From Bacillota bacterium (GTDB lineage: Bacteria > Bacillota > Clostridia > Christensenellales > Aristaeellaceae), in the NCBI GenBank assembly GCA_023392515.1, contig JAEVYX010000104.1, forward strand, positions 1-20,804: a stretch of 20,804 nucleotides of DNA, given 5' to 3'. Below the pieces are notes generated by a model. The model ran no database searches. It saw nothing but the letters and a program-made list of their open reading frames with translations, and was not told the origin of the DNA. This document shows, piece by piece, positions 8,665 to 16,175 of this stretch. The number at the start of each line of letters is the position of its first letter. Within the stretch, counting starts at the first letter, position 1. A program made the position numbers and the translations under genes.

Positions 8665-9555
8665 ATGAAAAAGTTGGTTGTGTTGGTTGCCGTAATGTGC
8701 ATGTCCTGCTCGGCAATTTTTGTGCGTTTTTCTTCCGCTCCTTCTGTGGTGCTGGCGCTTTATAGGCTTACCTTCTGTACAATTTTGCTCACACCTGCGG
8801 TGCTTTTGAAACATCTGGATGAAATGAAATCTCTCAAGCTCCGCGAGGTTTTGAACTTCGCGGCAGGTGGGCTATGCCTGGGGCTGCACTTTTTCTGCTA
8901 TTTTGAATCGCTGAAGTATACTTCCATTGCGGCAGCGGTGATGCTGGCTTGCACAGAAGTCTTCTTTGTGGCGATTGCAGCCCGGTTCCTCTTTGGTGAG
9001 GTTATCACACGAAAGGGCTGGGCTGGGATTCTGATAACCTTTGTTGGAAGCGCGATGGTAACCCTGGCAAAGGATGCACAAGGCTTGAATGCGCTGAAAG
9101 GCAACCTGCTGGCGCTGCTATCCGCGGTGCTCATTGCTGCCAATACATTGATTGGCAAGAAAAGCCGCGCCCAAAGTTCTACAACGCTGTATACTTTTGT
9201 AATGTACGGTTTTGCGTCTTTGACACTGCTTATAGCGTGCGGTGTGATGGGGCATGGCATTGTGGGTTATGCGCCCATAAATCTTCTAACCGCATTGGGT
9301 ATGGCTGTACTTTGCACTATCCTTGGGCACAGCCTGATCAGTTGGAGCCTGAAATATGAGAAGGCTTCATTCGTCAGCTCGGCAAAGCTCATGACCCCGG
9401 TGTATTCAGCACTTTTCGGCTGGCTCTTCTTGGGTGAAGTGCCAACTCCGATTGTCATTTTCAGCGCATTGGTTATACTGTTGGGTGTATATTACTATTC
9501 GCGTCAATGCCGTTCCCAGACAGAGCTAACATCCGCCGTACAAACGGAGGGGTGA
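8665..9555 (+). CDS. EamA/DMT family transporter
   Basis: This is a ten-segment drug/metabolite transporter with two EamA repeats, 296 residues long. Hydrophobic segments fill the protein. Family features include the ALYRLTF stretch near residue 33, a first repeat ending in LFGEVITRKGWAGILITFVG, and a matching second-repeat ending in LFGWLFLGEVPTPIVIFSALVI split across the last two helices. Members usually export metabolites or small solutes. The ATG at 8665 is preferred over the TTG codon directly before it, with AAAGGG at 8653-8658 as ribosome binding site. It is the last gene before a terminator, so it closes the uronate operon. The substrate is unknown. Confidence 0.88.
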   Translation: MKKLVVLVAVMCMSCSAIFVRFSSAPSVVLALYRLTFCTILLTPAVLLKHLDEMKSLKLREVLNFAAGGLCLGLHFFCYFESLKYTSIAAAVMLACTEVFFVAIAARFLFGEVITRKGWAGILITFVGSAMVTLAKDAQGLNALKGNLLALLSAVLIAANTLIGKKSRAQSSTTLYTFVMYGFASLTLLIACGVMGHGIVGYAPINLLTALGMAVLCTILGHSLISWSLKYEKASFVSSAKLMTPVYSALFGWLFLGEVPTPIVIFSALVILLGVYYYSRQCRSQTELTSAVQTEG

Positions 9556-9585
9556 AAACTAAATAGTGATCTGCATAAAAGAAAT

Positions 9586-9618
9586 AGACTCTCCTGAAAA
9601 AAACAGGAAGTCTTTTTT
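9586..9618 (+). terminator. Intrinsic terminator between convergent genes
   Basis: AGACT-(C)-TCCTG at 9586-9596 pairs with CAGGA-AGTCT at 9604-9613 around an all-A loop of 7, with a single bulged C, followed by a run of T to 9618. It lies 30 bp after the exporter stop. It also lies 55 bp past the stop of the opposing araC-type gene and could stop that transcript too, although the reverse T-run is less perfect. Confidence 0.88.
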
Positions 9619-9673
9619 CATCCACATTTCATCTCGTGGCAGTTGGCATGCAGATGATTAAACGGTGAACAAT

Positions 9674-10921
9674 TTATCGGTACTGCTTTGGCGAAAGCCC
9701 TGTATATTTTTTAAATATTTTGCTGTAGTAGCTTTGATCGGCAAAGCCCATGGCGATTGCAATATCCATTAATGAATAATCAGTAGCGGTAAGCAGCCGC
9801 TTACTTTCTTCCACGCGAACACGGTTAAGATATGCTTTGAATCCGATACCAGTTGCCTTATGAAATTGGGATGAAAAATACGTTGGGCTCAACTTGACCT
9901 GTGTAGCAACCGTCTCCAATGTAAGGGGCTCGGGATAGTGCTTGGCAATGTAGCTGATAGCGGCAACGATGGACGGATTGCCGCCGCTTGCGGGCAGAAG
10001 AAGCGCATCAACAAAGCTTACAACAATCTCTTGCAATTGATAGCAGAGCGTTTCGAAATCGTTGATTTCATAAAGCACTGATAAAAACCGGTTATTGAGG
10101 CGAAAGACTCTGTCTGTAACCGCTCCGCCTTCGATGGCCACGCGGGAGAGAAGTGTCGTCAGCTCAAGGGCGCGGTTTTTCATGATGTCCATCTGCCCGC
10201 CCTCGCAAAACAGCACGTATCCCAGCAAATCGTTCAGCACTCCCTTGGCGGCTTGGACATCGCCCGTTTTTACTTTGATGAGCAGCTCTTTCTCTTTTTC
10301 ATAAGGATAGCCTTCAGCTTTTGAAACACCTTGTGACTTATATAGCTGAATGGTTTCGTTGATGCGGGATTGCTGGTAGAGCTTTTCTTGATTTTGACGG
10401 AGCTCCTGCCGTTCGGCTGGAAACAAAGGGGAGAGCAGGTAGTCAATCAGCTTGCTAATGGTGCTGACCCTGGCGGGCTGGATGATCTTTAACGTTTGCA
10501 ACTCATCGTACAATTCAAGTAAAAGCGTAGGGGAAAGGCTGTGCTTTTTTGATATGTCGCTGACCAGCGTTGAATCGGGCGTATCCATTAAAAATGGGCC
10601 TACGATGATGCTTCCAAGCAGCGCACCGGAATTCAGCAAAGGAAAGGCAATATGGTTAAGGTTGGCGTGACATGAAAAAATATAGCTTTCGCCTAAGGCC
10701 TGCGCACGCTGCCCTGCCTTGAGATGTACGTGAAAGCATTCGCCATGGGTAAACACATTGCGCTTCAGCAGCTTGCAATAGCCCGTTTCCAAACCATGGG
10801 CATCCAGCAGGCTGCCGGCTTCATCAATCAATTGCACGGGCAGTTCTATACAAACACATAAGGTGTGCAGTATATCGTGCAATTTTTGCTGCGGGATAAG
10901 TGAATAAATGGCTGATTGCAT
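9674..10921 (-). CDS. AraC family regulator with N-terminal PocR ligand-binding domain
   Basis: Residues about 10-165 resemble the PocR sensory domain: a cysteine- and histidine-rich stretch (GYCKLLKRN, HGECFHVHLKAGQRA) and the characteristic ESYIFSCHANLNHIAFPL. This domain is found in regulators of corrinoid and propanediol metabolism. The last 100 residues are a two-helix-turn-helix AraC domain, with LETVATQVKLSPTYFSSQFH as first helix pair and the closing motif FKKYTGLSPKQYR. The ATG at 10921 follows GAGGTG with a short spacer of 3 nt. A TTG further upstream at 10942 has no ribosome binding site. It is divergent from the corrinoid-protein operon, with operator-like repeats in between, so it probably activates that operon in response to a methyl donor or cofactor state. 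The product is 415 residues. Confidence 0.9.
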   Translation of the reverse strand: MQSAIYSLIPQQKLHDILHTLCVCIELPVQLIDEAGSLLDAHGLETGYCKLLKRNVFTHGECFHVHLKAGQRAQALGESYIFSCHANLNHIAFPLLNSGALLGSIIVGPFLMDTPDSTLVSDISKKHSLSPTLLLELYDELQTLKIIQPARVSTISKLIDYLLSPLFPAERQELRQNQEKLYQQSRINETIQLYKSQGVSKAEGYPYEKEKELLIKVKTGDVQAAKGVLNDLLGYVLFCEGGQMDIMKNRALELTTLLSRVAIEGGAVTDRVFRLNNRFLSVLYEINDFETLCYQLQEIVVSFVDALLLPASGGNPSIVAAISYIAKHYPEPLTLETVATQVKLSPTYFSSQFHKATGIGFKAYLNRVRVEESKRLLTATDYSLMDIAIAMGFADQSYYSKIFKKYTGLSPKQYR

Positions 10922-10936
10922 GTGCACCTCAAAAAA

Positions 10937-10970
10937 ATACAAATTATCATAAGAACATACAAGAATTCAT
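10937..10970. promoter_or_regulatory. Direct repeat, putative AraC-family operator
   Basis: ATACAAattaTCAT at 10937-10950 recurs as ATACAAgaatTCAT at 10957-10970, identical at 10 of 14 positions and with a period of exactly 20 bp, about two turns of the helix. AraC regulators commonly bind such tandem half-sites. The downstream copy covers the place where the -35 box of the rightward promoter should be, which fits an activator that replaces a poor -35. Confidence 0.5.
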
Positions 10971-10989
10971 TGTGTGATTTTATTATAAT
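10961..10989 (+). promoter_or_regulatory. Predicted promoter of the corrinoid methyl-transfer operon
   Basis: A perfect TATAAT lies at 10984-10989, 42 bp before the corrinoid-protein ATG. The hexamer 17 bp upstream (AAGAAT, 10961-10966) does not resemble TTGACA and falls inside the downstream direct-repeat copy. This suggests a promoter that depends on the AraC-type activator. The -10 overlaps the -10 of the opposing promoter. Confidence 0.5.
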
Positions 10990-11010
10990 TCAGATAATGT
11001 AAATTAACAA
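10982..11010 (-). promoter_or_regulatory. Predicted promoter of the araC-type gene
   Basis: Read on the minus strand, TTGTTA (11010-11005), a 17-bp spacer and TATAAT (10987-10982) form a sigma-A-type promoter. It fires toward the araC-type start about 60 bp further on. Its start point would lie just before the direct repeat, so a regulator bound there could repress its own gene. Confidence 0.5.
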
Positions 11011-11031
11011 GACAAATAGGGAGAAATCAAT

Positions 11032-11664
11032 ATGGATATGCAAGAAATTTCCATCCAATTGCAGGCCGGGAAGGCTAAAAATGTAAAGGAATTGGTGCAA
11101 CAGGCCATTGATGAGGGTGTGCCCGCAAAGCAGATCCTGGAGGAGGGCCTCCTTAGTGGTATGGGCATTATCGGTGAGAAGTTCAAAAACAATGAGGTGT
11201 TTGTACCCGAAGTGCTTGTAGCGGCGCGTGCCATGAACATGGGCGCAGCACTTTTGAAACCCTTGCTGGTGGAAGCAGGCATAAAGGCGACTGGCAAGGT
11301 TTGCATCGGCACAGTGAAGGGCGATTTACACGATATTGGGAAAAACATAGTGAAGATGATGATGGAGGGCAAGGGGCTGGAAGTGATCGATCTTGGTACT
11401 GATGTTGCACCTGAAGCCTTCATCCAAACGGCTATAGACCAAAATTGCCAGATTATTTGCTGCTCAGCACTTTTGACCACTACCATGGGTGTGATGCAGG
11501 ATGTAGTGAAGGCGGCAAACGAGGCGGGCATACGGGATAAGGTCAAGATCATGGTTGGCGGGGCACCTGTGACGGAAGCCTTCTGCCGGCAAATCGGTGC
11601 GGATGCTTATACACCTGACGCAGCAAGTGCGGCTGACCAAGCAGTTACTTATTGCGCCGCATAG
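11032..11664 (+). CDS. Corrinoid protein of a methyltransferase system (MtaC/MtbC-like)
   Basis: This small protein carries the cobalamin cofactor and shuttles methyl groups between two methyltransferases. Residues about 1-85 are the helical cap domain (B12-binding 2). Residues about 90-208 are the Rossmann-like B12-binding domain with the classic signature: GDLHDIGKN with Asp98-x-His100-x-x-Gly103, then SALLTTT, then GGAPV. His100 is the expected lower cobalt ligand. The 210 residues fit MtaC, MtbC, MttC and the aromatic O-demethylase corrinoid proteins. AGGGAG at 11018-11023 lies 8 nt before the start. It is the first gene of the operon divergent from the PocR/AraC regulator. The methyl donor cannot be told from this protein. 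Confidence 0.95.
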   Translation: MDMQEISIQLQAGKAKNVKELVQQAIDEGVPAKQILEEGLLSGMGIIGEKFKNNEVFVPEVLVAARAMNMGAALLKPLLVEAGIKATGKVCIGTVKGDLHDIGKNIVKMMMEGKGLEVIDLGTDVAPEAFIQTAIDQNCQIICCSALLTTTMGVMQDVVKAANEAGIRDKVKIMVGGAPVTEAFCRQIGADAYTPDAASAADQAVTYCAA

Positions 11665-11690
11665 CTTTACTGAATAGGATGGGGATTAAT

Positions 11691-13046
11691 ATGCAGCCCA
11701 AAGAAATATTGTTAAAAGTCTTACGGCATGAGCAGATGGAGACAGCACCGTGGGTTCCGTTTGCAGGTGTACATGCAGGCAAGCTGATCGGAAAGTCGGC
11801 CAAGGAAGTTCTTACCGATGAAAATGTGCTGTTTGATGCGCTGATGGCAGTTAACAAGTTGTATAAACCACACGGTCAACCCGTGATGTTTGACTTGCAG
11901 ATTGAGGCAGAGATTCTTGGCTGCGAACTTGCATGGGTAGAGAACAGCCCGCCCTCCGTCAAGACACATCCCTTACAGGACACCATGACCGTGCCGTGCC
12001 GATGCACTTTGCCTAAGGAATCCGACGGGCGTATCCCGATGGTTCTTTCGGCCATGCGCCGCTTGAAAGAGGCTGTTGGCGAAACTACCGCGCTGTACGG
12101 GCTGGTGTGCGGTCCCTTTACACTGGCCAGCCATTTGCGGGGCAACGACCTGTTTATGGACATGTTCGATGATGAGGAGTATGTGAAGGAACTGCTTGGC
12201 TATTGCGTGGAATGTGCAAAACAAATGTCTGCGTATTACTTGAGCGCCGGCATGGATGTGATTGCTGTGGTTGATCCGCTTGTAAGTCAGATTTCCAGCA
12301 GCCACTTTGAAGAATTTCTGTCGGAGCCCTACGCGAGCTTTTTCACATTCTTGCGGGAAAAGGGTGCTTTGTCCAGTTTCTTCGTCTGCGGCGATGCAAG
12401 CCGCAATATCGAGGTGATGTGCAGAACCCTGCCTGACAGCATCAGTGTAGACGAAAACGTCGATCTGCCGGCTGCCAAGAAGATCACCGACCGATACAAT
12501 ATTGCCATTGGCGGCAATATCCCGCTGACCAGTGTGATGCTGCATGGCACGCAGCAGGACAATATGAAATATGTAATTGACCTTGTGGATAAGTTGGGAG
12601 AAACGAAGAATTTCATTATTGCACCGGGGTGCGATATGCCCTACGCTGTACCTGTAGAAAATGGCATTGCGGTGGCGCAGGCTGTCTTGCAGCCTGGGCA
12701 GACACGCGAGATGCTGAAAAACTATGTAGCTATAGAGGACAATATCGAGGTTGCACTTCCCGATTACGATCACCTGCAAAAGCCGCTGATAGAGGTCTTC
12801 ACCCTGGACAGTGACACCTGCGCTGCTTGCACCTATATGATGGGTGCTGCGAGCATTGCCAAAGCGTATTTCGGAGATGCCATTGATATAGCGGAATATA
12901 AGTTTACCATCAAGGAAAACATTGCCCGCTGCAAGAAGATGGGGGTTAAAAATCTACCCTGCATTTACATCAACGGAAAGTTGTGCTTTTCCTCCATTAT
13001 CCCCAGCAAGGAGGAGCTGCAAAACGCGATTGAGGCGGTGCTGTGA
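11691..13046 (+). CDS. UroD-fold methyltransferase fused to a thioredoxin-like domain
   Basis: Residues 1 to about 345 are a UroD-fold domain of the MtaA/CmuA methyltransferase type, with NIPLTSVMLHG and IIAPGCDMPYAVPVENG near the active site. Of the usual H-x-C...C zinc ligands, Cys233 and Cys314 are present, but the histidine position is Phe231 (FFVCGDA). Residues about 360-451 look like a small thioredoxin-like domain with Cys377-Ala-Ala-Cys380 and a downstream LPCIYINGK stretch containing the typical proline. The fusion makes it 451 residues instead of about 340-380. The ATG at 11691 follows AGGATGGGG; the ATG at 11679 would add four residues. It probably works with the adjacent corrinoid protein, perhaps passing methyl to a thiol or folate acceptor. 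The role of the redox domain is unknown. Confidence 0.82.
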   Translation: MQPKEILLKVLRHEQMETAPWVPFAGVHAGKLIGKSAKEVLTDENVLFDALMAVNKLYKPHGQPVMFDLQIEAEILGCELAWVENSPPSVKTHPLQDTMTVPCRCTLPKESDGRIPMVLSAMRRLKEAVGETTALYGLVCGPFTLASHLRGNDLFMDMFDDEEYVKELLGYCVECAKQMSAYYLSAGMDVIAVVDPLVSQISSSHFEEFLSEPYASFFTFLREKGALSSFFVCGDASRNIEVMCRTLPDSISVDENVDLPAAKKITDRYNIAIGGNIPLTSVMLHGTQQDNMKYVIDLVDKLGETKNFIIAPGCDMPYAVPVENGIAVAQAVLQPGQTREMLKNYVAIEDNIEVALPDYDHLQKPLIEVFTLDSDTCAACTYMMGAASIAKAYFGDAIDIAEYKFTIKENIARCKKMGVKNLPCIYINGKLCFSSIIPSKEELQNAIEAVL

Positions 13047-13951
13047 TGCGGCTGCTTCTTATCACGGGCTTCCTTGGGTCTGGCAAGACAACATTTTTAA
13101 AGGAGCTGCTTGCCATGCAAAAGGGTAAGCGGCTTTCCCTTATCGTAAATGAATTCGGCAGGGTTGGCGTGGACGGTGCATTGCTTTTGAACCTTGGCGC
13201 AAGTATGCGTGAGGTTGTGGGCGGGTCAATCTTCTGCACCTGCCGGCTTTACCAGTTTGAAGAAGCACTTTTACAAGCTATTCAGGAAAATCCTGAACTG
13301 ATTTTGGTGGAAGCCTCAGGTTTATCTGACCCGACCGCAATCCGTACAGTGCTTTCGCAGCATTCTGAAATCGACTATCAGGGTTGCGTAGCACTATGTG
13401 ACGCGGCAAGCGTGGAAAAGGTGCTTTCTACCGCGAGAGTCTGCGCAAAGCAGTTATCCGTCAGCGATTTGATACTGCTCAACAAAACCGATTTGGTGAG
13501 CGCAGAAGAGGCAGCACGATTACAGTTGTTCTTATCAAAACGCTTTCCGCTGGCAAGTGTTCAAGCGACCATCCAAGGCAAGTGCCTGCCCGAATGGCTG
13601 GACGCAATAGACGCCCATGCGGAGCTTGTGTCCTTTCAGGACAGCAGGGATATAACGCTGCAAAAGGCGTATATTGCCGTTTCATCCGAGATGACGAGGG
13701 AACAGTGCGCATCATTTGTAAAGCTGTTCGTTGAGGAAACCTATCGTGTGAAAGGTTTTGTACGCCTCGCGGAAGGCTGGTTTTTAACGGACTGTGTGGG
13801 AGCTTACGTACACATGCAGCCGTGTGAGCCGGCCGCCGGACAGGAAAGCGGTTTGGTTGCATTGGCGGGGCAAGGTATGAACCTGCGCAGGTCACTTAAG
13901 GAAGCGGTAAAATGGTACGGGGATTTTATTCAAAATGTTCGCTTTGACTAA
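13046..13951 (+). CDS. CobW/HypB/UreG-type GTP-binding protein
   Basis: This is a G3E-family P-loop GTPase, of the kind that delivers metals or assists metallocofactor enzymes. The Walker A motif is GFLGSGKTT at residues 8-16. It is followed by VNEFGRVGVDG, EASGLSDPT (switch region) and NKTD, which gives guanine specificity. The metal-binding motif, normally GGCxCC in CobW proteins, reads GGSIFCTC, leaving only Cys64 and Cys66. The ATG at 13046 overlaps the preceding gene's TGA by one base, so translation is coupled. The length is 301 residues. In this operon it likely helps load, insert or reactivate the corrinoid cofactor. A zinc-chaperone role for the methyltransferases is also conceivable. 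Confidence 0.88.
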   Translation: MRLLLITGFLGSGKTTFLKELLAMQKGKRLSLIVNEFGRVGVDGALLLNLGASMREVVGGSIFCTCRLYQFEEALLQAIQENPELILVEASGLSDPTAIRTVLSQHSEIDYQGCVALCDAASVEKVLSTARVCAKQLSVSDLILLNKTDLVSAEEAARLQLFLSKRFPLASVQATIQGKCLPEWLDAIDAHAELVSFQDSRDITLQKAYIAVSSEMTREQCASFVKLFVEETYRVKGFVRLAEGWFLTDCVGAYVHMQPCEPAAGQESGLVALAGQGMNLRRSLKEAVKWYGDFIQNVRFD

Positions 13952-14029
13952 GAAAGACAGTACGAATAAAGCAAGGTCTATTTAGGGCATTGCGCTTCCT
14001 ATCAAAAGAATGGTACGGGGCTTTGTGAT

Positions 14030-14578
14030 ATGAAAGATGATAGCTTGATTAAGCTGGCATTGTCCTGCGGAGCAAAGCATGCCACGCTGCTGAAGCAGCA
14101 GGATATTGTACTCAATGCAATATTTCGTGACATCTGCCGGAGCAATGGCTGCGGAAATTACGGCAGGTGTTATATGTGTCCTCCTGATGCGGGTGAGATC
14201 AACATTCTGATGGACAGGGTACGGGAATATCCTTGTGCTATGATGTACCAGACCATATATGAGATTGAAGATTCTTATGATATAGAGGGCATGCTGGAGG
14301 CAGGCAAGCTGCACAGCCAGTGCAGCCAAAAGTTGGAGCATAGATTGCGGACAATGCACGCACAAGGGTATTTGCATCTGTCTGCGGGCGGATGCCGCCT
14401 GTGTGATCGCTGCACCAAGGGCGATGGGCAGCCATGCCGCTTTCCAAAGGATGCAATGCCCTCCTTGGAAGCGTATGGTGTTGATGTATACAATACGGCG
14501 GCCCATGCAGGGCTTAAGTACATCAACGGGCAAAACACCGTCACCTACTTTGGAATGGTGCTGCTTTCGGAGGAATGA
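14030..14578 (+). CDS. DUF2284 cysteine-rich predicted metal-binding protein
   Basis: The 182-residue protein has the DUF2284 layout. An N-terminal cluster, CRSNGCGNYGRCYMCPP, gives four cysteines at about residues 36-50. A second cysteine group, GGCRLCDRCTKGDGQPC, lies near 123-139. The spacing of the cysteines suggests an iron-sulfur cluster or zinc site. No reaction is known to me for the family, but it occurs near corrinoid methyltransferase and RACo genes. The start follows ACGGGG with about 10 nt spacing, and the stop is one base before the RACo-like start. It may pass electrons to the reductive activator or to the corrinoid. That role is inferred from the neighbours. Confidence 0.85.
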   Translation: MKDDSLIKLALSCGAKHATLLKQQDIVLNAIFRDICRSNGCGNYGRCYMCPPDAGEINILMDRVREYPCAMMYQTIYEIEDSYDIEGMLEAGKLHSQCSQKLEHRLRTMHAQGYLHLSAGGCRLCDRCTKGDGQPCRFPKDAMPSLEAYGVDVYNTAAHAGLKYINGQNTVTYFGMVLLSEE

Positions 14579-14579
14579 C

Positions 14580-16055
14580 ATGCCAAGGCTGATTGTTTGG
14601 GAGGGCGAATTAAGCACGAGCGTTGACTTTGAGGGAACGCCCGTGCTTTCGCATGTACTTGTTGCCCATGGTTTTGAACAAACATCTCCCTGCGGTGGTC
14701 ATGGCACATGTGGAAAGTGCGCTGTAAAGGCCACCGGTGCAATATCAACCCAAAATGAAACAGAGAAGCGGTTTGGAACAAGACTTTCCTGCCAGATATG
14801 GCTTTTGGGTGATTGTGAGGTTATCCTTCCTGTAAAGCGGGAAATGCAGCAGATTGAGGTTGGCGGTGAGGTGGAGGCGGATGAACCGCACCCTATGATG
14901 GGAAGGTTGGGTGCGGCTATCGACATCGGCACAACAACGCTGGCTATGCGGCTGTATGACTTGAAGATGGGGAAATCAAAGGGCATCATAACAGCAGTCA
15001 ATCCTCAGACAGTGGTTTCTGCGGATGTGATGGGGCGCATTGGTGCGGCCGTGAACGGCAGGCTGGAGCAGATGCGTATCATGCTTCAAGATACGCTGAA
15101 GAATATGCTGGACGAGTTGTGTTCGCTAAGCGGCATTTCTTCCGATGCGGTGGATATACTGGTTGCGACGGGCAATACAACCATGCTGTATCTCCTGACG
15201 GGCAGAAATCCCCAAGCATTTGCCTGTGCGCCATTCGAGGCGGACTGCCTTTTTGGGGAATGGATTGAACTGCTGGGCAGACGCACCTTTCTGCCCCAGT
15301 GCATAGGCGCCTTTGTGGGTGCGGATATCACCTGCGCGGTGCTGGCCTCGGGCATGTGCCGACAGGAAGAAACATCGCTTCTTATTGATGTGGGTACTAA
15401 TGGCGAAATCGCACTATGGCATAAGGGAAAGCTCTATGTCACATCCACTGCCGCAGGGCCAGCTTTTGAGGGCAGCGGCATCCATATGGGGTGCGGTAGC
15501 GTTCGCGGTGCGATTGATAAAGTTTGGATTGATAAAGATGGAATATGCTGCCGCACTATTGGCAATGGACCTGCAACGGGTATTTGCGGCTCGGGGCTGA
15601 TTGACGCGGTGGCTGCACTGCTGCGGGCCGGAAAGATTGATGAAACTGGTGCAATGGCGGAACAGCGACTGTATTTGAAGGATGGGGTCTGCCTGATCCC
15701 AAAGGACATCCGCAATGTACAGCTTGCCAAGGGAGCCATCGCGGCAGGCATAAAAACACTATTATTTGAGGTGGGTGTGGAAACAAGCAAAATAGGGAGT
15801 CTTTATGTCGCAGGCGGGTTCGGCAGTCATATAGATGTATATAACGCAGCCGCCATCGGGCTGATACCCCGGGCTTTGGCAGAAAAAGTGAAGGTGATCG
15901 GTAACGCCGCATTGGCAGGGGCTGGCCTTTTGTTGCTACGTGATGATTTTGTACAGGTATGCGCAGATTTGGTGCAAGCCGCAACCTGCATTAATCTGGG
16001 CGGCAGTCAGCTGTTTACGCAACATTATATGGAGTGTATGCTGTTTGATGAGTAA
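14580..16055 (+). CDS. RACo-like reductive activator of corrinoid protein (2Fe-2S plus ASKHA domain)
   Basis: This protein should use ATP and a low-potential electron to re-reduce cob(II)alamin to cob(I)alamin on the corrinoid protein. Its N-terminal ferredoxin-like domain holds Cys38, Cys44, Cys47 and Cys71 in the 2Fe-2S pattern (CGGHGTCGKC). The ATPase part begins with IDIGTTTLAM around Asp115 and continues with VATGNTTM, LIDVGTNGEIAL, GPAFEGSGIHMGCG, ICGSGLIDAV and VAGGFGSH, typical of the RACo C-terminal (DUF4445) family. GGAGG at 14569-14573 lies 6 nt before the ATG at 14580. In-frame codons further upstream overlap the DUF2284 gene and are not used. At 491 residues it is shorter than characterised RACo proteins of about 600-630, so the middle region appears reduced. 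Confidence 0.9.
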   Translation: MPRLIVWEGELSTSVDFEGTPVLSHVLVAHGFEQTSPCGGHGTCGKCAVKATGAISTQNETEKRFGTRLSCQIWLLGDCEVILPVKREMQQIEVGGEVEADEPHPMMGRLGAAIDIGTTTLAMRLYDLKMGKSKGIITAVNPQTVVSADVMGRIGAAVNGRLEQMRIMLQDTLKNMLDELCSLSGISSDAVDILVATGNTTMLYLLTGRNPQAFACAPFEADCLFGEWIELLGRRTFLPQCIGAFVGADITCAVLASGMCRQEETSLLIDVGTNGEIALWHKGKLYVTSTAAGPAFEGSGIHMGCGSVRGAIDKVWIDKDGICCRTIGNGPATGICGSGLIDAVAALLRAGKIDETGAMAEQRLYLKDGVCLIPKDIRNVQLAKGAIAAGIKTLLFEVGVETSKIGSLYVAGGFGSHIDVYNAAAIGLIPRALAEKVKVIGNAALAGAGLLLLRDDFVQVCADLVQAATCINLGGSQLFTQHYMECMLFDE

Positions 16056-16083
16056 TAGAATAAGTTGAGTCATGGGTACTGCA

Positions 16084-16112
16084 TTGCAAAATATCCGTTA
16101 TGCATGTAAAAT
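16084..16112 (+). promoter_or_regulatory. Predicted promoter upstream of the FAD-dependent oxidoreductase gene
   Basis: TTGCAA at 16084-16089, a 17-bp spacer and TAAAAT at 16107-16112 lie in the 120-bp gap after the RACo-like gene. They would give a transcript starting about 55 bp before the oxidoreductase ATG. No terminator is seen in the gap, so read-through from the operon is still likely. Confidence 0.4.
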
Positions 16113-16175
16113 GTGGATTACAAGGTGATGAAAGCCTGTTGGGTTTTGGAATATGAATGTGAAGGAGTTTGACGT

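Noticed and set aside
10922..11031. Possible cobalamin riboswitch before the corrinoid operon
   Set aside because: The gap is only 110 bp, is filled by promoters and repeats, and shows no conserved B12-box-like sequence or large fold.
11973..12779. Minus-strand open frame of 268 codons
   Set aside because: It is antisense to the UroD-thioredoxin fusion gene, with no family signal.
14403..14579. N-terminal extension of the RACo-like protein by 59 residues
   Set aside because: It overlaps the DUF2284 gene in another frame. The ATG at 14580 has a strong GGAGG and begins directly before the ferredoxin domain.
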